64,000 bases of DNA from Doryteuthis pealeii (GCA_023376005.1 CM042181.1:357313-421312); one strand, 5' to 3'; shown: positions 10,151 to 22,376, counted from the first letter of the stretch. Numbers and translations: made by a program. The notes: generated by a model from the sequence alone, not told the origin.

Positions 10151-10188
10151 TCCTAAATATTTTCGGGATAAATCCCATCTTCAGAGGT
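10151..10188 (-). ncRNA. hammerhead ribozyme (short stem I)
   Basis: On the minus strand: CCU, CUGAAGA (10184-10178), stem II GGGAU/AUCCC with a UU loop (10177-10165), GAA (10164-10162), self-complementary stem III AAUAUU (10161-10156), cleavage base U (10155) and AGG (10154-10152). Core, stem II and stem III are complete; stem I has only three certain pairs, so it is weaker than the copies at 3049 and 7671. Confidence 0.6.
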
Positions 10189-10199
10189 TTTAGAAGTAC

Positions 10200-10480
10200 T
10201 TGTGTTGTTTTTTTTTAGTACTTACCTTACTGCGCTGTCGTAAACGTTTGTTGTTTATTAAGTTAAATAAAGGAACGCCGGATGTTTGAAAATGTTCGGA
10301 TTTTTTCCGTGGTTAATCGTCGGTCCGTTAGTGCGTGCGCGCGTGCAGTTTCAAATATGGATCTTCGAAATTTAAAAAAATTTTTTTGACTATGGCAAAT
10401 TCAGCCTCGCTCAGGCGTAGTGAAATAAGGGTTTTTATAGTTTTTATTTTCAGAGGGGCTGGATCAGCGCAAGGTCTTTT
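10200..10480. other. No recognised gene
   Basis: Mixed-composition sequence with a run of purine/pyrimidine alternation near 10332. Short open frames lack any recognised domain. Confidence 0.6.
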
Positions 10481-10484
10481 TTTA

Positions 10485-10605
10485 CGTGGGGATGTTAATG
10501 GGGCATCCTGTGGGAAGCCAACTCACGATTCAGTATTAATGGATTTGCGAGACTAACTTTTTAACCCTCCTCTTTTACCCAGGTTACGCCAGGTAGCCGT
10601 TTCTA
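10485..10605 (+). repeat. Dispersed repeat (GGGGCATCC family)
   Basis: The block ATGGGGCATCC...CAACTCA(C/T)GATTCA...GGATCTGCGGGACTAACTTTT...GGCGACGCC(G/A)AGTAGCC occurs here and at about 33125-33240 and 63790-63905. Only the conserved block is shared between this copy and the other two. Function unknown; probably the tail of a retroposon. From 10610 to 11220 I see no gene, only a GC-richer stretch at 10850-11000 and a TA run at 11175-11215. Confidence 0.7.
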
Positions 10606-11221
10606 GTATATATATTAAAATTCATATTACATAATAGACCGACCTGTTTATAAACCATGTTCCAGATATTCTCATTTGTCCCCAAGGAGGATTTATTACA
10701 TTTGGCGTCTGATTAGACAGCGTCAGAACCCCCCCAAGTAATGATCGGAGATGGAATTATCGAAATAATAGACAACTTACTTACCTACTTGCGGTCACAT
10801 TTACCATATTAGGCATTCTAACAAGAATTATTCCTGTCTAAATTATCCATATGCCCGGGCCGTCCGCCATTGTTATAAGCAGTGTCTTGTTAAGGGCGGG
10901 AGAAACACGCGCGAATTTTATCGTCGGTTATTTCCCCGAAGCACCGGCTGGCCGTTCCCGAGCGATCTGTCGGCTGTCGAAGACTGCCTTCAGGGAGGGA
11001 GGAACATTTAAGCACTTCAAATATGGAAGTTGGCGAACTTAGATAATCGAACACGTTCATCAAGTATGTGAGATTCTTTGAAAACTCTTCGGAAATGGTC
11101 TACATTGGTACGCACCGTCTCTTTACAAGGGCTCCACACACAAACATACACAATATATACAAACATACACAATATATATATATATATAAATATATATATA
11201 TATACATATATATTATTATTA

Positions 11222-11848
11222 CTAGCAAATATATGCACCCTCCGGGTGCAAGTATTTAAGTTTTAATGTAATAAAGTATATTAAATTAGAAAAGCTAATG
11301 AAACTAAATAAGAATGCAGATAAAAGGATTGGAAACAGAGGGGTGCATAATCGAAAAATAGAACAACTGAAACTTACTCTTCTATCACTCTCGTCTTTCA
11401 TTGCTAAATTTTCCTAATTTGATAACTTAGTTAAAATAGGAAGTAAAGAATAAAATCAGAATTATTTCTTCTCGTTAATCGATTTCTTTTAAGATTTATT
11501 GAAGAGATTTTCTATCATATTCATTAAGATAAAACCATACAATTAAAAATCAATAATACTAAGCACATATTTATTAAAATCAAATTTTTAATTTCTATAT
11601 GCAAATTAGCCTTCCTGTTCACACTGTAAAATGCTATTTTAGTCTATATATAAATACAATTGCATATTATTCATTTGTAGATATGATTAACAGTATTAAT
11701 AATGTAATACAATTTTATTAGAAATTGAGGTTTAGATAAAAAATAAAATCATGGAGAATGTGACGTAAATAACAAAGGGAATTGTGACTTAAGTAGAGAT
11801 ATAGTTTCGGTTACAGACAGAAAAGCACACAATCTCCATTATAATAAG

Positions 11849-11849
<1 letters not shown>
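11222..11849 (-). mobile_element. Non-autonomous Helitron, copy 2
   Basis: Reverse orientation: CTAG at 11222-11225, hairpin GCACCCTCCGGGTGC just inside, and the TC end complementary to 11848-11849. Flanked by A (11221) and T (11850) on the plus strand, that is, an A/T insertion. The TTA-trinucleotide run at 11850-11890 lies at the insertion point. Confidence 0.85.
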
Positions 11850-11889
<40 letters not shown>

Positions 11890-11890
<1 letters not shown>

Positions 11891-12260
11891 TACTCCTTTT
11901 GAGTTTTCACATCAGTGTTAGCTGATGGTCTCTCACTGGAGTCTGAGTGACAGCAAGTCTCCTCAGGTCTCCAGGACTCTTCTGAGTATTCTAGCAGATT
12001 GCAACAGTGCAGTGTTCTGAATGGTTTCAATCCTTCTTCTGATTTCCAAACTTTACAAACCTTTTTCCAGTCCTTTTGGGACCGTTCCAAGTGCACCAAC
12101 TACAATTGGTATCACTTTCACTTTCATATTCCATGACTTTTTCAGTTCTCTGGCAAGGTCCAGATATTTGTCCATTTTTTCATTTTCCTTTAGCTTCACC
12201 AGTTGACAAGTTATTTCTTTTTTGTTTATCAACACTAGGTCTGGTCTTCGTGAAAACTCA
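11890..12260 (-). pseudogene. Non-LTR retrotransposon ORF2 C-terminal remnant
   Basis: The minus-strand reading contains FSRRPDLVLINKK, then MDKYLDLARELKK, then IPIVVGALGTVPKGLE, a combination well known at the C-terminus of LINE reverse-transcriptase polyproteins in many animals. The frame shifts near 12055, after which the expected helical tail continues in another frame. Only about 110 residues remain, with no catalytic motifs, so it is a dead 3' fragment. The exact LINE clade cannot be assigned from this piece. Confidence 0.7.
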
Positions 12261-12456
12261 AAAGACGTAAAAGAAGAAGAAGAAGAAGAAGAAGAAGAAG
12301 AAAAACAACAACAACAACAACAACAACAATTTAAAAAAAACAACAACAAGAAAAACAAGAAAAACAAGAAGAACAATTCAGAAAACAGCGTTGGTGAGAT
12401 CGACTAGAATACTCAGAAGAGTCCTGGAGACCTGAGGAGACTTGCTGTCACTCAGC
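11938..12456. repeat. Inverted repeat around the LINE remnant
   Basis: 11938-11995 is the reverse complement of 12405-12456 (core GACAGCAAGTCTCCTCAGGT). The arm is itself LINE tail sequence, so a second fragment of the same LINE lies inverted beside the first. Confidence 0.8.
12267..12372. repeat. (GAA)n and (CAA)n microsatellite
   Basis: About ten GAA/AGA triplets followed by about nine CAA/ACA triplets and A-rich sequence, between the LINE remnant and its inverted partner. Confidence 0.9.
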
Positions 12457-12479
12457 CTCCCGTGAGCCCCAACTACGGC

Positions 12480-13060
12480 AGGTGTGAAAAACTAAGAATG
12501 ATAATAGCATCATCATCATCATTATCATCATCATTATAGGAAGAAATGATTTTGGGTTGTTAGTGACAAAAAAAATACAATTGCAGAATGAAGAGTATTA
12601 CATGAATTATTCAAACAAAATCCGAACATTAAAAAACTCGCGCCCAAGGTAATTCCATTTTATTGTCTGCGAATTGGCGCCACGACCAGCTGCGCATGTC
12701 CATCGCCATCTTGAAAAAAAAAACTTACGCTCCTCTTTTCCCGCTCTCCTTTGAAACAGGAAGGGTGAAATCGAAAGAGCTCATTATTGTCCGATAATTT
12801 GGGGCGCCAGCACTCTTTAATAATGTTTTAAAATGTCTCTTTCTTCAGGCGGTGGGGTTGAGGATGGGGGTTGGTTTGGGGGGTGCGAGGGAGGGCTTGG
12901 TGTAGGGGGTGTGCTCGTTCCTGCTGAAAAGATTCAAACAAGTAGAATTTACTATTTATTTTGCACAAAAAGAAAGTGTTACAATGCGTAGAAGAATTAA
13001 AGGTTGGTCGAGAATGTACTGAGACTTTAATTTTCAGGTTGGCAACCTCAATTCAAAATT
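12480..13060. other. No recognised gene
   Basis: Holds a short ATC/ATT run, a G-rich stretch (12850-12910) and a minus-strand CAAGATGGCGATGG near 12700-12715 that resembles a YY1-type promoter motif followed by a 26-codon frame. There is no support for a promoter beyond that motif. Confidence 0.5.
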
Positions 13061-13064
13061 CATA

Positions 13065-13335
13065 TGGGTGCTTAGAAGGCGGGGACTGAGGGTCTACATG
13101 TCCTGGGAATGACGTTAAACTCTATATGATGGTGAGCTTCCAGTTTTGGAGGCTTGGGGAATGTGGAGCACACCTTCATCACCATTGCTCCCTGGTCCAC
13201 TTTGACCCGGAGTGGTAGTACCATCTATTGGTTAAATAGAAAAACATGAGCTGATGAACAAAATTGTATTATGCATTAAGAATGAATTTATTTCACAACT
13301 TTGTCGGCAAAACAATGGTTGACATGCCGTAAAAT
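13065..13335 (+). repeat. Dispersed repeat R1, partial copy
   Basis: Carries the R1 marks CTACATGTCCTGGGAATGAC, GACCCGGAGTGGTAGTACC and the tail with GACATGCCGTAAAA. Longer copies are at 33705-34310 and 50356-50950, and an inverted partial one is at 59340-59605. Confidence 0.75.
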
Positions 13336-13392
13336 ACTATTCAAATGTCATAACCACGTGGTTTCTAACTTTATCTTTTTATTTCTTTTCAG

Positions 13393-14660
13393 TCCCTGAA
13401 GACAGGATTAACCTGGACAGAAAAACCACCATGAAATTCACCGATGAAATCCTACATTATATTGACTAGCAAATATATGCACCCTCCGGGTGCAAGTATT
13501 TAAGTTTTGATATAATAAAATATCATATTAAATTAGAAAGGCTAATGAAACTAAATAAGAATGCAGATAAAAAGATCTGCAACAGAGGGGTAATCGAAAA
13601 ATAGAACAACTTTGAAACTAACTATTCCATCATTTTCCATTACTCCCCTGTTTCATTGGTAAATTTTCCTAATTTAACTATTTAGTTAAAATAGGAAGTA
13701 AAGGATAATATTACAGTTATTTCTTCTTGTAAATAAATTCTCTTTAAAGATTTATCTACGAGATTTTTGTTTATATTTCTTAAGATAAAACCAAACAATT
13801 TAGAAATCAATAATACCAAGCACATATTTATTAAAATAAAAATTTTAAATATCAATATGCAAATTAGCCTTCTCGTTCAAACTGTAAACCGCTATTTTGT
13901 TGTATATATAAATACAATTGCATGTTATTAGTACGTAGATATGATCAACAGTATTAATAATGTAAAGCAATTTTTATTAATAACTGAAGGTTTAAAAGAA
14001 TGAAATCATGGAGAATTTGACGTAAATAATTAAGGGAATTGTGACTTGAGTAGTAATATAGTTTCGGTTACAGACAGAAAAACACACAATCTCCATTATA
14101 ATAAGATATCAATTCTTTGGCCGACATCAAAAATGTCTTCGAATACCTTCCTCCGTACCAGTGCCTTACAATCCTCAATAATACTATCGATCAAATCACA
14201 GTCCTCACTTTGGTTATCTTGCATAACAGGGTGGAAATATCCGGCTACCTTCTGGATCTTACTCTCTTGCAAGGGAGACAGGAAATCTCCAAATACTGGC
14301 AACAAGTTTACCACCCTCTCACCGCCGCCATGGACACCGGCAACATAGAATTAATCGAACTTATCTCTTCGAACCTACACGATATTAACGAATACTCGTC
14401 CGGACCTACACTCCTCTGATGCACACGATCTTCAGTGGCATTCTAGATTATGTGAAACTCATGGTACGTCTATGGTCAGATGCCAACCGTCCTTGCTTTA
14501 ATGGTCGTAGGCCTTTAATGGCTTCGGTTGAGCACAAAGATATATGCGAGTATCTCATTACATTAGGTGTGGACCTCGACCACTAGGATGAAGATGTCCA
14601 CACAGCCCTTCACCTAGCAGTAAGTTCATTAAGTATTGACTGTATAATAGCTACTGGCAA
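13393..14660 (+). pseudogene. FEM1-like ankyrin pseudogene, exon split by a Helitron
   Basis: A polypyrimidine tract and TTTCTTTTCAG precede an exon starting at 13393 with the same splice phase (two bases of a split codon) as the FEM1-like gene at 43357. Its first residues, PEDRINLDRKTTMKFTDEIL, align with RQVDLPFDRRTNKVLFNKIL of that gene. The frame is cut by a Helitron (13466-14106). Joining 13465 to 14107 restores the reading frame at a single A/T junction, giving HYIDINSLADIKNVFEYL. It continues with LLDLTLLQGRQEISKYW, GNIELIELISSNLHDIN and ankyrin-type blocks. A frameshift near 14415 and a TAG stop near 14585 also break it, and similarity ends by ~14660 within the third ankyrin-like unit. 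FEM1 proteins are substrate receptors of CUL2-RING ubiquitin ligases; this copy cannot encode one. Splice site and homology are read directly; family name is from known FEM1 motifs. Confidence 0.8.
13466..14106 (-). mobile_element. Non-autonomous Helitron, copy 3 (inside FEM1-like exon)
   Basis: CTAG at 13466-13469, hairpin GCACCCTCCGGGTGC inside it, and the TC end complementary to 14105-14106. Flanked by A (13465) and T (14107). The interrupted exon reads in frame when these exact bases are removed, which proves both ends and shows there was no target-site duplication, as expected for Helitrons. Confidence 0.93.
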
Positions 14661-15310
14661 ACTGAGCCTAAAATGCGTTTTTGACAAAATGACTTTAGCC
14701 CCCCCTACAGAAAATAATTTACCAAAAATCAGGGAATTATCGGATTTTAATGAAATTTTCAGTGTTTATTTATCAATGAATGATCTTTATAATGCATTAT
14801 GTATTTTATTTCAAAACTTTCGCATTTTTTTCAGATCACTTATTTTTGACTCCCCCTTATATTGGGATCGTATCTTTTTTTAAAAGTTGGTCTTATACTG
14901 TACTAATTACAGTATAAATAATGAGATAAAAGACCGAATTTATGAATAGAAACAACAAACAAAATTTTTACGGTGGCTTTTCTATGAGAAAATAAGAACC
15001 GAAAATTGAAAAATAAAATGTAAAAAATAATAAATAATTACTTTTTTGGAGATTTCTTTTTTACTCTTTTCGATAATTATTTAATTGGCTATTATCTTAT
15101 AAAAGAAACATTATACATTGATATTTGTTCTGCTTAAAAGAAAGGGGGAGTAAATTTTCAATAGTGTTTTTCTTCAAAACTTATTACTTTATGTGTCTAA
15201 AATAAGGTTTGCATTAAATAGATATTTATTTCTAGAATCTAAAAATATAATATTTTAAAACTAACATCGTAATATTTTTATTTTAAATGTATTTTATATA
15301 TTGATTTTTC
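14661..15310. other. AT-rich spacer, no gene seen
   Basis: Very AT-rich with poly(T) stretches. No similarity to FEM1 or to the other repeats in the window. Confidence 0.6.
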
Positions 15311-18300
15311 ATTCCCCCCCTCTAATACTGTCTGGTTACTGTCTTCTCGCCCTCTAATACTGTCTGGTTACTGTCTTCCCGCCCCCTAATACTGTCTGGT
15401 TACTCTCTTCCCCCCCTCTAATACTGTCTGGTTACTCTCTTCTCCCCCTCTAATACTGTCTGGTTACTCTCTTCTCCCCCTCTAATACTGTCTGGTTACT
15501 CTCTTCCCCCCCTCTTAATACTGTCTGGTTACTCTCTTCTCCCCCTCTAATACTGTCTGGTTACTCTCTTCCCGCCCTCTAATACTGTCTGGTTACTCTC
15601 TTCCCCCCCTCTAATACTGTTGGTTCTCTCTTCTCCCCCTCTAATACTGTCTGGTTACTCTCTTCTCCCCCTCTAATACTGTCTGGTTACTCTCTTCCCC
15701 CCCCTCTAATACTGTCTGGTTACTCTCTTCCCCCTCTAATACTGTCTGGTTTACTCTCTTCCCGCCCCTAATACTGTCTGGTTACTCTCTTCCCCCCTCT
15801 AATACTGTCTGGTTACTCTCTTCTCCCCTCTAAACTGCTACTCTCTTCTCCCCCTCTAATACTGTCTGGTTTACTCTCTTCCCCCCCTCTAATACTGTCT
15901 GGTTACTCTCATCTCCCCCTCTAATACTGTCTGGTTACTCTCTTCTCCCCCCCTAATACTGTCTGGTTACTCTCTTCTCGTCTCTAATACGTCTGCCTCT
16001 CTAATACTGTCTGGCGACTCTTTCCTCGCTCTCTAATACTGTCTGGTACTCTCTTCCCCCTCTAATACTGTCTGGTTACTCTCTTCCCCCCTCTAATACT
16101 GTCTGGTACTCTCTTCTCGCCCTCTAATACGTCTGTTACTCTCTCCCCCCTCTAATACTCTCTGTCTCTCTTTCTCATACTGTCTGTTACTCTCTTCTCG
16201 CCCTCTAATATGTCTGGTTACTCTCTTCCGCCCTCTATACTGTCTGGTTACTCTCTTCCCGCCCTCTCTAATACTGTCTGGTTACTCTCTTCCGCCCTCT
16301 ATACTGTCTGGTACTCTCTTCCCCCTCTAATACTGTCTGGTTACTCTCTTCCGCCCTCTAATACTGTCTGGTTACTCTCTTCCCCTCTCTAATACTTGTC
16401 TGTACTCTCTTCCCGCCCTCTAATACGTCTGGTTACTCTCTTCCCCCCTCTAATACTGTCTGGTTACTCTCTTCCCCCTCTAATACTGTCTGGTTACTCT
16501 CTTCCCGCCTCTAATACTGTCTGGTTATCTCTCTCCCCCTCTAATACGCTGGTTAACTGCTCTTCTCGCCCTCTAATGCTGTCTGGTTACTCTCTTCTCG
16601 CCCTAATACTGTCTGCGACTCTCTTCTCGCTCTCTAATACTGTCTGTTACTCTCTTCCCGCCCTCTAATACTGTCTGGTTACTCTCTTCCCCCCTCTAAT
16701 ACTGTCTGGTTACTCTCTTCTCGCCCTCTAATACGTCTGGTTACACTCTTCCCGCCCTCTAATACTCTCTGGTGACTCTCTCTCCCCCTCTCATACTGTC
16801 CTGTACTCTCTTCTCCCCTCTAATACTTCTGGTTACTCTCTTCCCGCCCGCTAATACTGTCTGGTTACCTCTTCCCGCCTCAATACTGTCTGGGTTACTC
16901 TCTTCCCCCCTCTAATACTGTCTGGTTACTCTCTCCCCTCTCTAATACTGTCCTTCTCTTCCCGCCCTCTAATACTGTCTGGTACTCTCTTCCCCTCTCT
17001 AATACTGTCTGTACTCTCTTCCCGCCCTCTAATACTGTCTGGTTACTCTCTTCCCCTCTCTAATACTGTCTGGTTACTCTCTTCCCCCCTCTAATACTGT
17101 CTGGTTACTCTCTTCCCCTCTCTAATACTGTCTATATTCTCTTCCCGCCCTCTAATACTGTCTGTACTCTCTTCCCCCTCTAATACTGTCTGGTACTCTC
17201 TTCCGCCCTCAATACGTGCTGGTTACCTCTTCCCCCTCTAATACTGTCTGTTCTCTTTCCCGCCCTCTAATACTGTCTGGTTACTCTCTTCCCGCCCTCT
17301 AATACTGTCTGGTTACTCTCTTCCCGCCCTCTAATACTTTATGTAACTCTCTTCCCGCCCTCTAATACGTCTATTGACTCTCTTCCCCTCTCTAATACTG
17401 TCTGGTTACTCTCTTCCCGCCATCTAATACTGTCTGGTTATCTCTTCCCCCCTCTAATACTGTCTGTTACTCTCTTCCCGCCTCTAATACTGTCTGTTAC
17501 TCTCTTCCCCCCTCTAATACTGTCTGGTTACTCATCTTCCCGCCCTCTAATATTGTCTGGTTACCTCTTCCCCCCTCTAATACTATCTGGTACTCTTCCC
17601 GCCCTCGAAATACTGTCTGGTTACTCTCTCCCCCCTCTAATACGTCTGTTACTCTTTCCCCCCCTCTAATACTGTTCTGGGTTTACTCTCTTCCCGCCCT
17701 CTTTAATACACTCTGTGACTTCTCTTCTCCCTCTCTAATACTTGTCTGTACTCTCTTCTCGCCCTCTAATACTTCTGGTTACTCTCTTCCCGCCGCTAAT
17801 ACTGTCTGGCTTACTCTCTCCCCCCTCTAATACTAGTCTGTTACTCCTTCCCGCCCTCTAATACTCTCTGGTGACTCTCTATTCCCCCTCTAATACTGTC
17901 TGGTACTCTCTTCCCGCCTCTAATACTGTCTGTTACTCTCGTCCGGCCCTATAATACTGTCTGTACTCTCTTCCCCCTCTAATACTGTCATGTTACTCTC
18001 GTCCCGCCTCTAATACTGTCTGGTTTACTACTCTTCCCCCCTCTAATACTGTCTGTTACTCTCTTGCCCGCCCTCTGAATACTGTCTGCTATACTCTCTT
18101 CCCACCCTTTAATACTGTCTGGTTACTCTCTCCCCCCTTCTAATACTGTTGTTACTCTCTTCCCCCCTCAATACTGTCTGTTACTCTCTTCCCGCCCTCT
18201 AATACTGTCTGTTACTCTCTTCCCCCCTCTAATACTGTTCTGCTTACCCTCTCCCGCCCTCTAATCTTGTACCTCTTCCCCCCCTCTAATACTGTCTGTT

Positions 18301-21300
18301 ACTCTCTTCCCGCCCTCTAATAACCTCTCTGTGACTCTCTTTCCCCCTCTTATACTGTCTCTTTACTCTCTTCCGCCCTCAATACTCTCTTTACTCTCTT
18401 TTCCCCCTCAATACTGTCTGGTTACTCTCTTCCCCCTCTAATACTGTCTGGTTACTCTCTTCCCGCCCTCTAATACTTCTGTTACTCTCTTCTCGATCTC
18501 TTAATACTGTCTGTTACTCCTTCCCGCCCTCTAAACCCTGTCGTTACTCTCTCTCCCCCTCTAATACTGTCATTACTCTCTTCTCGCCCCTCTAATACTG
18601 TCTGGTCTCTCTTCTCGCCTCTAATAGTTCTGGCACCTCTCTTCTCGCTCTATACGTCTGGTTAGTCTCTTCCCCCTCTAATCTGCTGGTTACTCTCTTC
18701 CCCCTCTAATACTGTCCGGTTACTCTCTTCTCGCCCTCGAATACTTCTGGTACTCTCTTCCCGCCCTCAAACTCTCTGGTGACCTCCTCCCCCTCTCATA
18801 CTTGTACTCTCCTTCTCGCCCTCTAATACTGTCGTTACTCTCTTCCCGCCCTCTAATACTGTCTGGTTTACTCTCTTCACGCCCTCTAATACTCTCGGTT
18901 ACTCTCTTCCCCTCTCTAATACTGTCTCGTTACTCTCTCCCGCCCTCTAAACTTCTTTACTCTCTTCCCCCCTCTAATACTGTCTGTTACTCTCTTCCCA
19001 CCCCTGAATACTCTCTGTGTGACTCTCTTTTCCCCCTCATACGTCTTGGTTACTCTCTTCCCCGCCCCTCTAATACTCTGGTTACTCTACGTCCACGCCC
19101 CATAATACTGTCTGTTACTCTCTTCCCCTCAATAATGTCTGGTTACTTCTCTTCCCCCCTCTAACTACTCTCTGTGACTCTCTTTTTCCCCCTCTAATAC
19201 TGTCTGGTTACTCTCTTCCCGCCCTCTAAAACTCTCTGCTTTTCTCTTTCCCCTCTAATACTGTCTGCGTTACTCTCTTCCCCCTCTAATATTGTCTGCT
19301 TACTCTGCTTCCCGCCCTCTAATACTTCTTGTGTGACTCTCTTTTCCCCCTCTAATACTGTCTGGATTACTCTCATTCCCCCTCTAATACGTCTGGTTAC
19401 TCTCTTCCCCCCTCTAATACTTCTGTTACTCTCTTACCCCTCTATACTGGCTGTACNNNNNNNNNNNNNNNNNNNNNNNNNNNNNNNNNNNNNNNNNNNN
19501 NNNNNNNNNNNNNNNNNNNNNNNNNNNNNNNNNNNNNNNNNNNNNNNNNNNNNNNNCTGTCTGGTACTCTCTTCCCGCCATCTAATACTGTCTGGTTTCT
19601 CTTCCCCCTCATAATACTCTCTGCGTTACTCTCTTCCCGCCCTCTAATAACTCTCTGGTGACTCTTTCTCCCTCTAATACTGTCTGCTTTACTCTCTTCT
19701 CGCCCTCTAAATACTGTTTGGTTACTCTCTTCCGCCCTCTAATACTGTCTGGTTACTCTCTTCCCCTCTCTAATACTTGTCTGGTTACTCTCTTTCCCGC
19801 CCTCTAATACTGTTTGTTACTCTCTTCCCCCTCTAATACTGTCTGGTTACTCTCTTCCCGGCCTCTAATACTGTCTGGTTACTCTCTTCCCCCCTCTAAT
19901 ATACTTTCTGGTTACTCTCTTTCCCCCCTCTAATAATGTCTGGTTACCTCTTCCGCCCTCTAAATACTGTCTGTTTACTCCTCTTCCCGCCTCAATACTG
20001 TCTGGTTACTCTCTTCCCCCTTAATACTGTCTGCTTACTCTCTTCCCGCCTCTATTACTGTCTGGTTACTCTCTTCCCCCCTCTAATACTGTCTTGGTTA
20101 CTCTCTTTCCCCCCCTCTAATACTGTCTTGGTTACTCTTCTCCGCCCTTCTAATTACTGTCTGGTTATCCTTCCCGCCCTCTAATACCTGTCTGGTTACT
20201 CCTCTTCCCCCCTCTAATACTGTCTGGTTACTCTCTTCCCGCCCTCTAATACTGTCTGCGTTACTCTCTTCCCCCTCTGAATACTGTCTGGTTACTCTCT
20301 TCCCGCCCTCTAATACTTTTTGGATTACTCTCTCCCCCCTCAATTACTGTCTGGTTACTCTCTTCCCCCTCTAATACTGTCTGGTTACTCTCTTCCCCTC
20401 TAATAATGTCTGGTTACTCTCTTCCCGCCCTCTAATACTGTCTGGTTACTCTCTTTCCCCCCTCTAATACTGTTGTCTGGTTACTCTCTTTTCCCGCCCT
20501 CTAATACTGTCTGGTCTCTCTTCCCGCCCTAATACTGTCTGTTACTTTTTCCCGCCCTCTAATTACTCTCTGGTGACTCTTCTTTTCCCCCCTCTAATAC
20601 TGTCTGGTTACTCTCTTCCCCCTCTAATTTACTGTCTGGTTATCTCTTCCCGCCTCTAATACTGTCTGGTTACTCTCTTCCCCCCTTTAATACTGTCTGG
20701 TTACTCTCTTCCCGCCCTCTAATACTGTCTGCTGTGACTCTTTTCCCCCTCTAATACTGTCTGGTTACCTCTTCCCCCCTCTAATACTGTCTGGTTACTC
20801 TCTTCCCGCCTCTAATACTGTTCTGGTTACTCTCTTACCGCCCTCTAAACTGTCTGGTTACTCTCTTACCCCTCTAATACTTCTGGTTACTTCTTTCCGC
20901 CCTCTAATTCTGTCGGTTACTCTCTTCCCCCCTCTAATACTGTCTGGTTACTCTCTTTTTACCCCCCTCTAATAATGTCTGGTTACCTCTTCCCGGCCCT
21001 CTAAATTACTGTCTGGTTACTCTCTTCCCGCCCTCTAATACTGTCTGGTACTCTCTCCCGCTCAAATACTGTCTGGTTACTCTCTTCTCGCCCTCTAATA
21101 CTGTCTGGTTACTCTCTTCCCGCCATCTAATACTGTCTGGTTACTCTCTTCCCCCTCTAATACTCTCTGGTTACTCTCTTCCCGCCCTCTAATACTCTCT
21201 TGGTGACTCTCTTCTCCCCTCTAATACTGTCTGCTTACTCTCTTCTCGCCCGTCTAATACTGTCTGGTTACTCTCTTCCCGCCCTCTAATACTGTCTGGT

Positions 21301-22376
21301 TACTCTCTTCCCCTCTCTAATACTGTCTGGTTACTCTCTTCCGCCCTCTATACGGTTACTCTCTTCCCCCTCTAATACTGTCTGGTTACTCTCTTCCGGC
21401 CTCTATACTGTCTGGTTACTCTCTTCCCCTCTAATACTGTCCTGGTTACTCTCTTCCCCCCTCTAATAATGTCTGGTTATCTCTTCCCGCCCTCTAATAC
21501 TGTCTGGTTACTCTCTTCCCGCCCTCCAATACTGTCTGGTTACTCTCTTCCCCCCTCTAATACTGTCTGTTTACTCTCTTCCCGCCTAATACTGTTCTGG
21601 TGTTACTGTCTGGTTACTCTCTTCCGCCCTCTAATACTGTCTGATTTACTCTCTTCCCCCCTCTTAATACTGGTCTGGTTACTCTCTTTCCCGCCCTCTA
21701 ATACTGTCTGGTTACTCTCTTCCCCCGCTAATACTGTCGTTACTCTCTTCCGCCCTCTAATACTGTCTGGTTACTCTCTTCCCCCTCTATAATACTGTCT
21801 GGTTACTCTCTTCCCGCCCTCTATACTCTCTGGTACTCTCTTCTCCCCTCTAATACTGTCTGGTTACTCTCCTCCCCCTCTAATACTGTCTGGTTACTCT
21901 CTTCCTGCCTCTTAATACTCTCTGGTGACTCTCTTCTCCCCCCTCATACTGTCTGGTTACTCTCTTCTCGCCCTCTAATACTGTCTGGTTACTCTCTTCC
22001 CGCCCTCTAATACTGTCTGGGTACTCTCTTCCCGCCCTCTTAATACTGTCTGGTTACTCTCTTCCGCCTCAATACTGTCTGGTTACTGTCTTCTCGCCCT
22101 CTAATACTGTCTGGTTACTCTCTTCCCGCCCTCAAATACTGTCTGGTTACTGTCTTCTCGCCCTCTAATACTGTCTGGTTACTCTCTTCTCGCCCTCTAA
22201 TTCTGTCTGGTTATTCTCTTCTCTCCCTCTGATACTGTCTCGTTACTCTCTTCTCGCCCTCTAATACTGTCTGGTTACTCTCTTCCCGCCCTCTAATACT
22301 GTCTGGTTACTCTCTTCTCGCCCTCTAATACCGTCTGGTGACTCTCTTCCCGCCCTCTAATACTGACTGGTTACTG
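15311..22376 (+). repeat. 32-bp C/T-rich minisatellite array, ~7 kb
   Basis: The unit reads TAATACTGTCTGGTTACTCT followed by CTTCCCGCCCTC or CTTCTCCCCCTC, 32 bp in all, repeated about 220 times. Variants differ mainly in the C-rich part (CCCGCC, CTCCCC, CCCCCC) and some units carry CTCTCTGGTGACTCTC. Indels of one or a few bases are frequent from 16 to 21 kb, while the ends (15.3-15.8 and 21.9-22.4 kb) are cleaner. A gap lies inside, so the true length is unknown. Open frames here (repeated GYSLPPSNTVW) are repeat translations. Confidence 0.95.
19457..19556. other. Assembly gap (100 N)
   Basis: Exactly 100 N, a standard placeholder for a gap of unknown size, inside the minisatellite. Confidence 0.99.

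Noticed and set aside
12695..12720. Possible promoter with a CAAGATGGCG motif and small frame (minus strand)
   Set aside because: A single short motif; similar AAATGGC motifs occur in repeats, and no exon follows.
13249..13290. CTGATGA in repeat R1
   Set aside because: No stem II or GAA box follows.
15311..22376. 32-bp direct repeats resembling a CRISPR array
   Set aside because: Units are directly adjacent with no unique spacers, and the context is eukaryotic.
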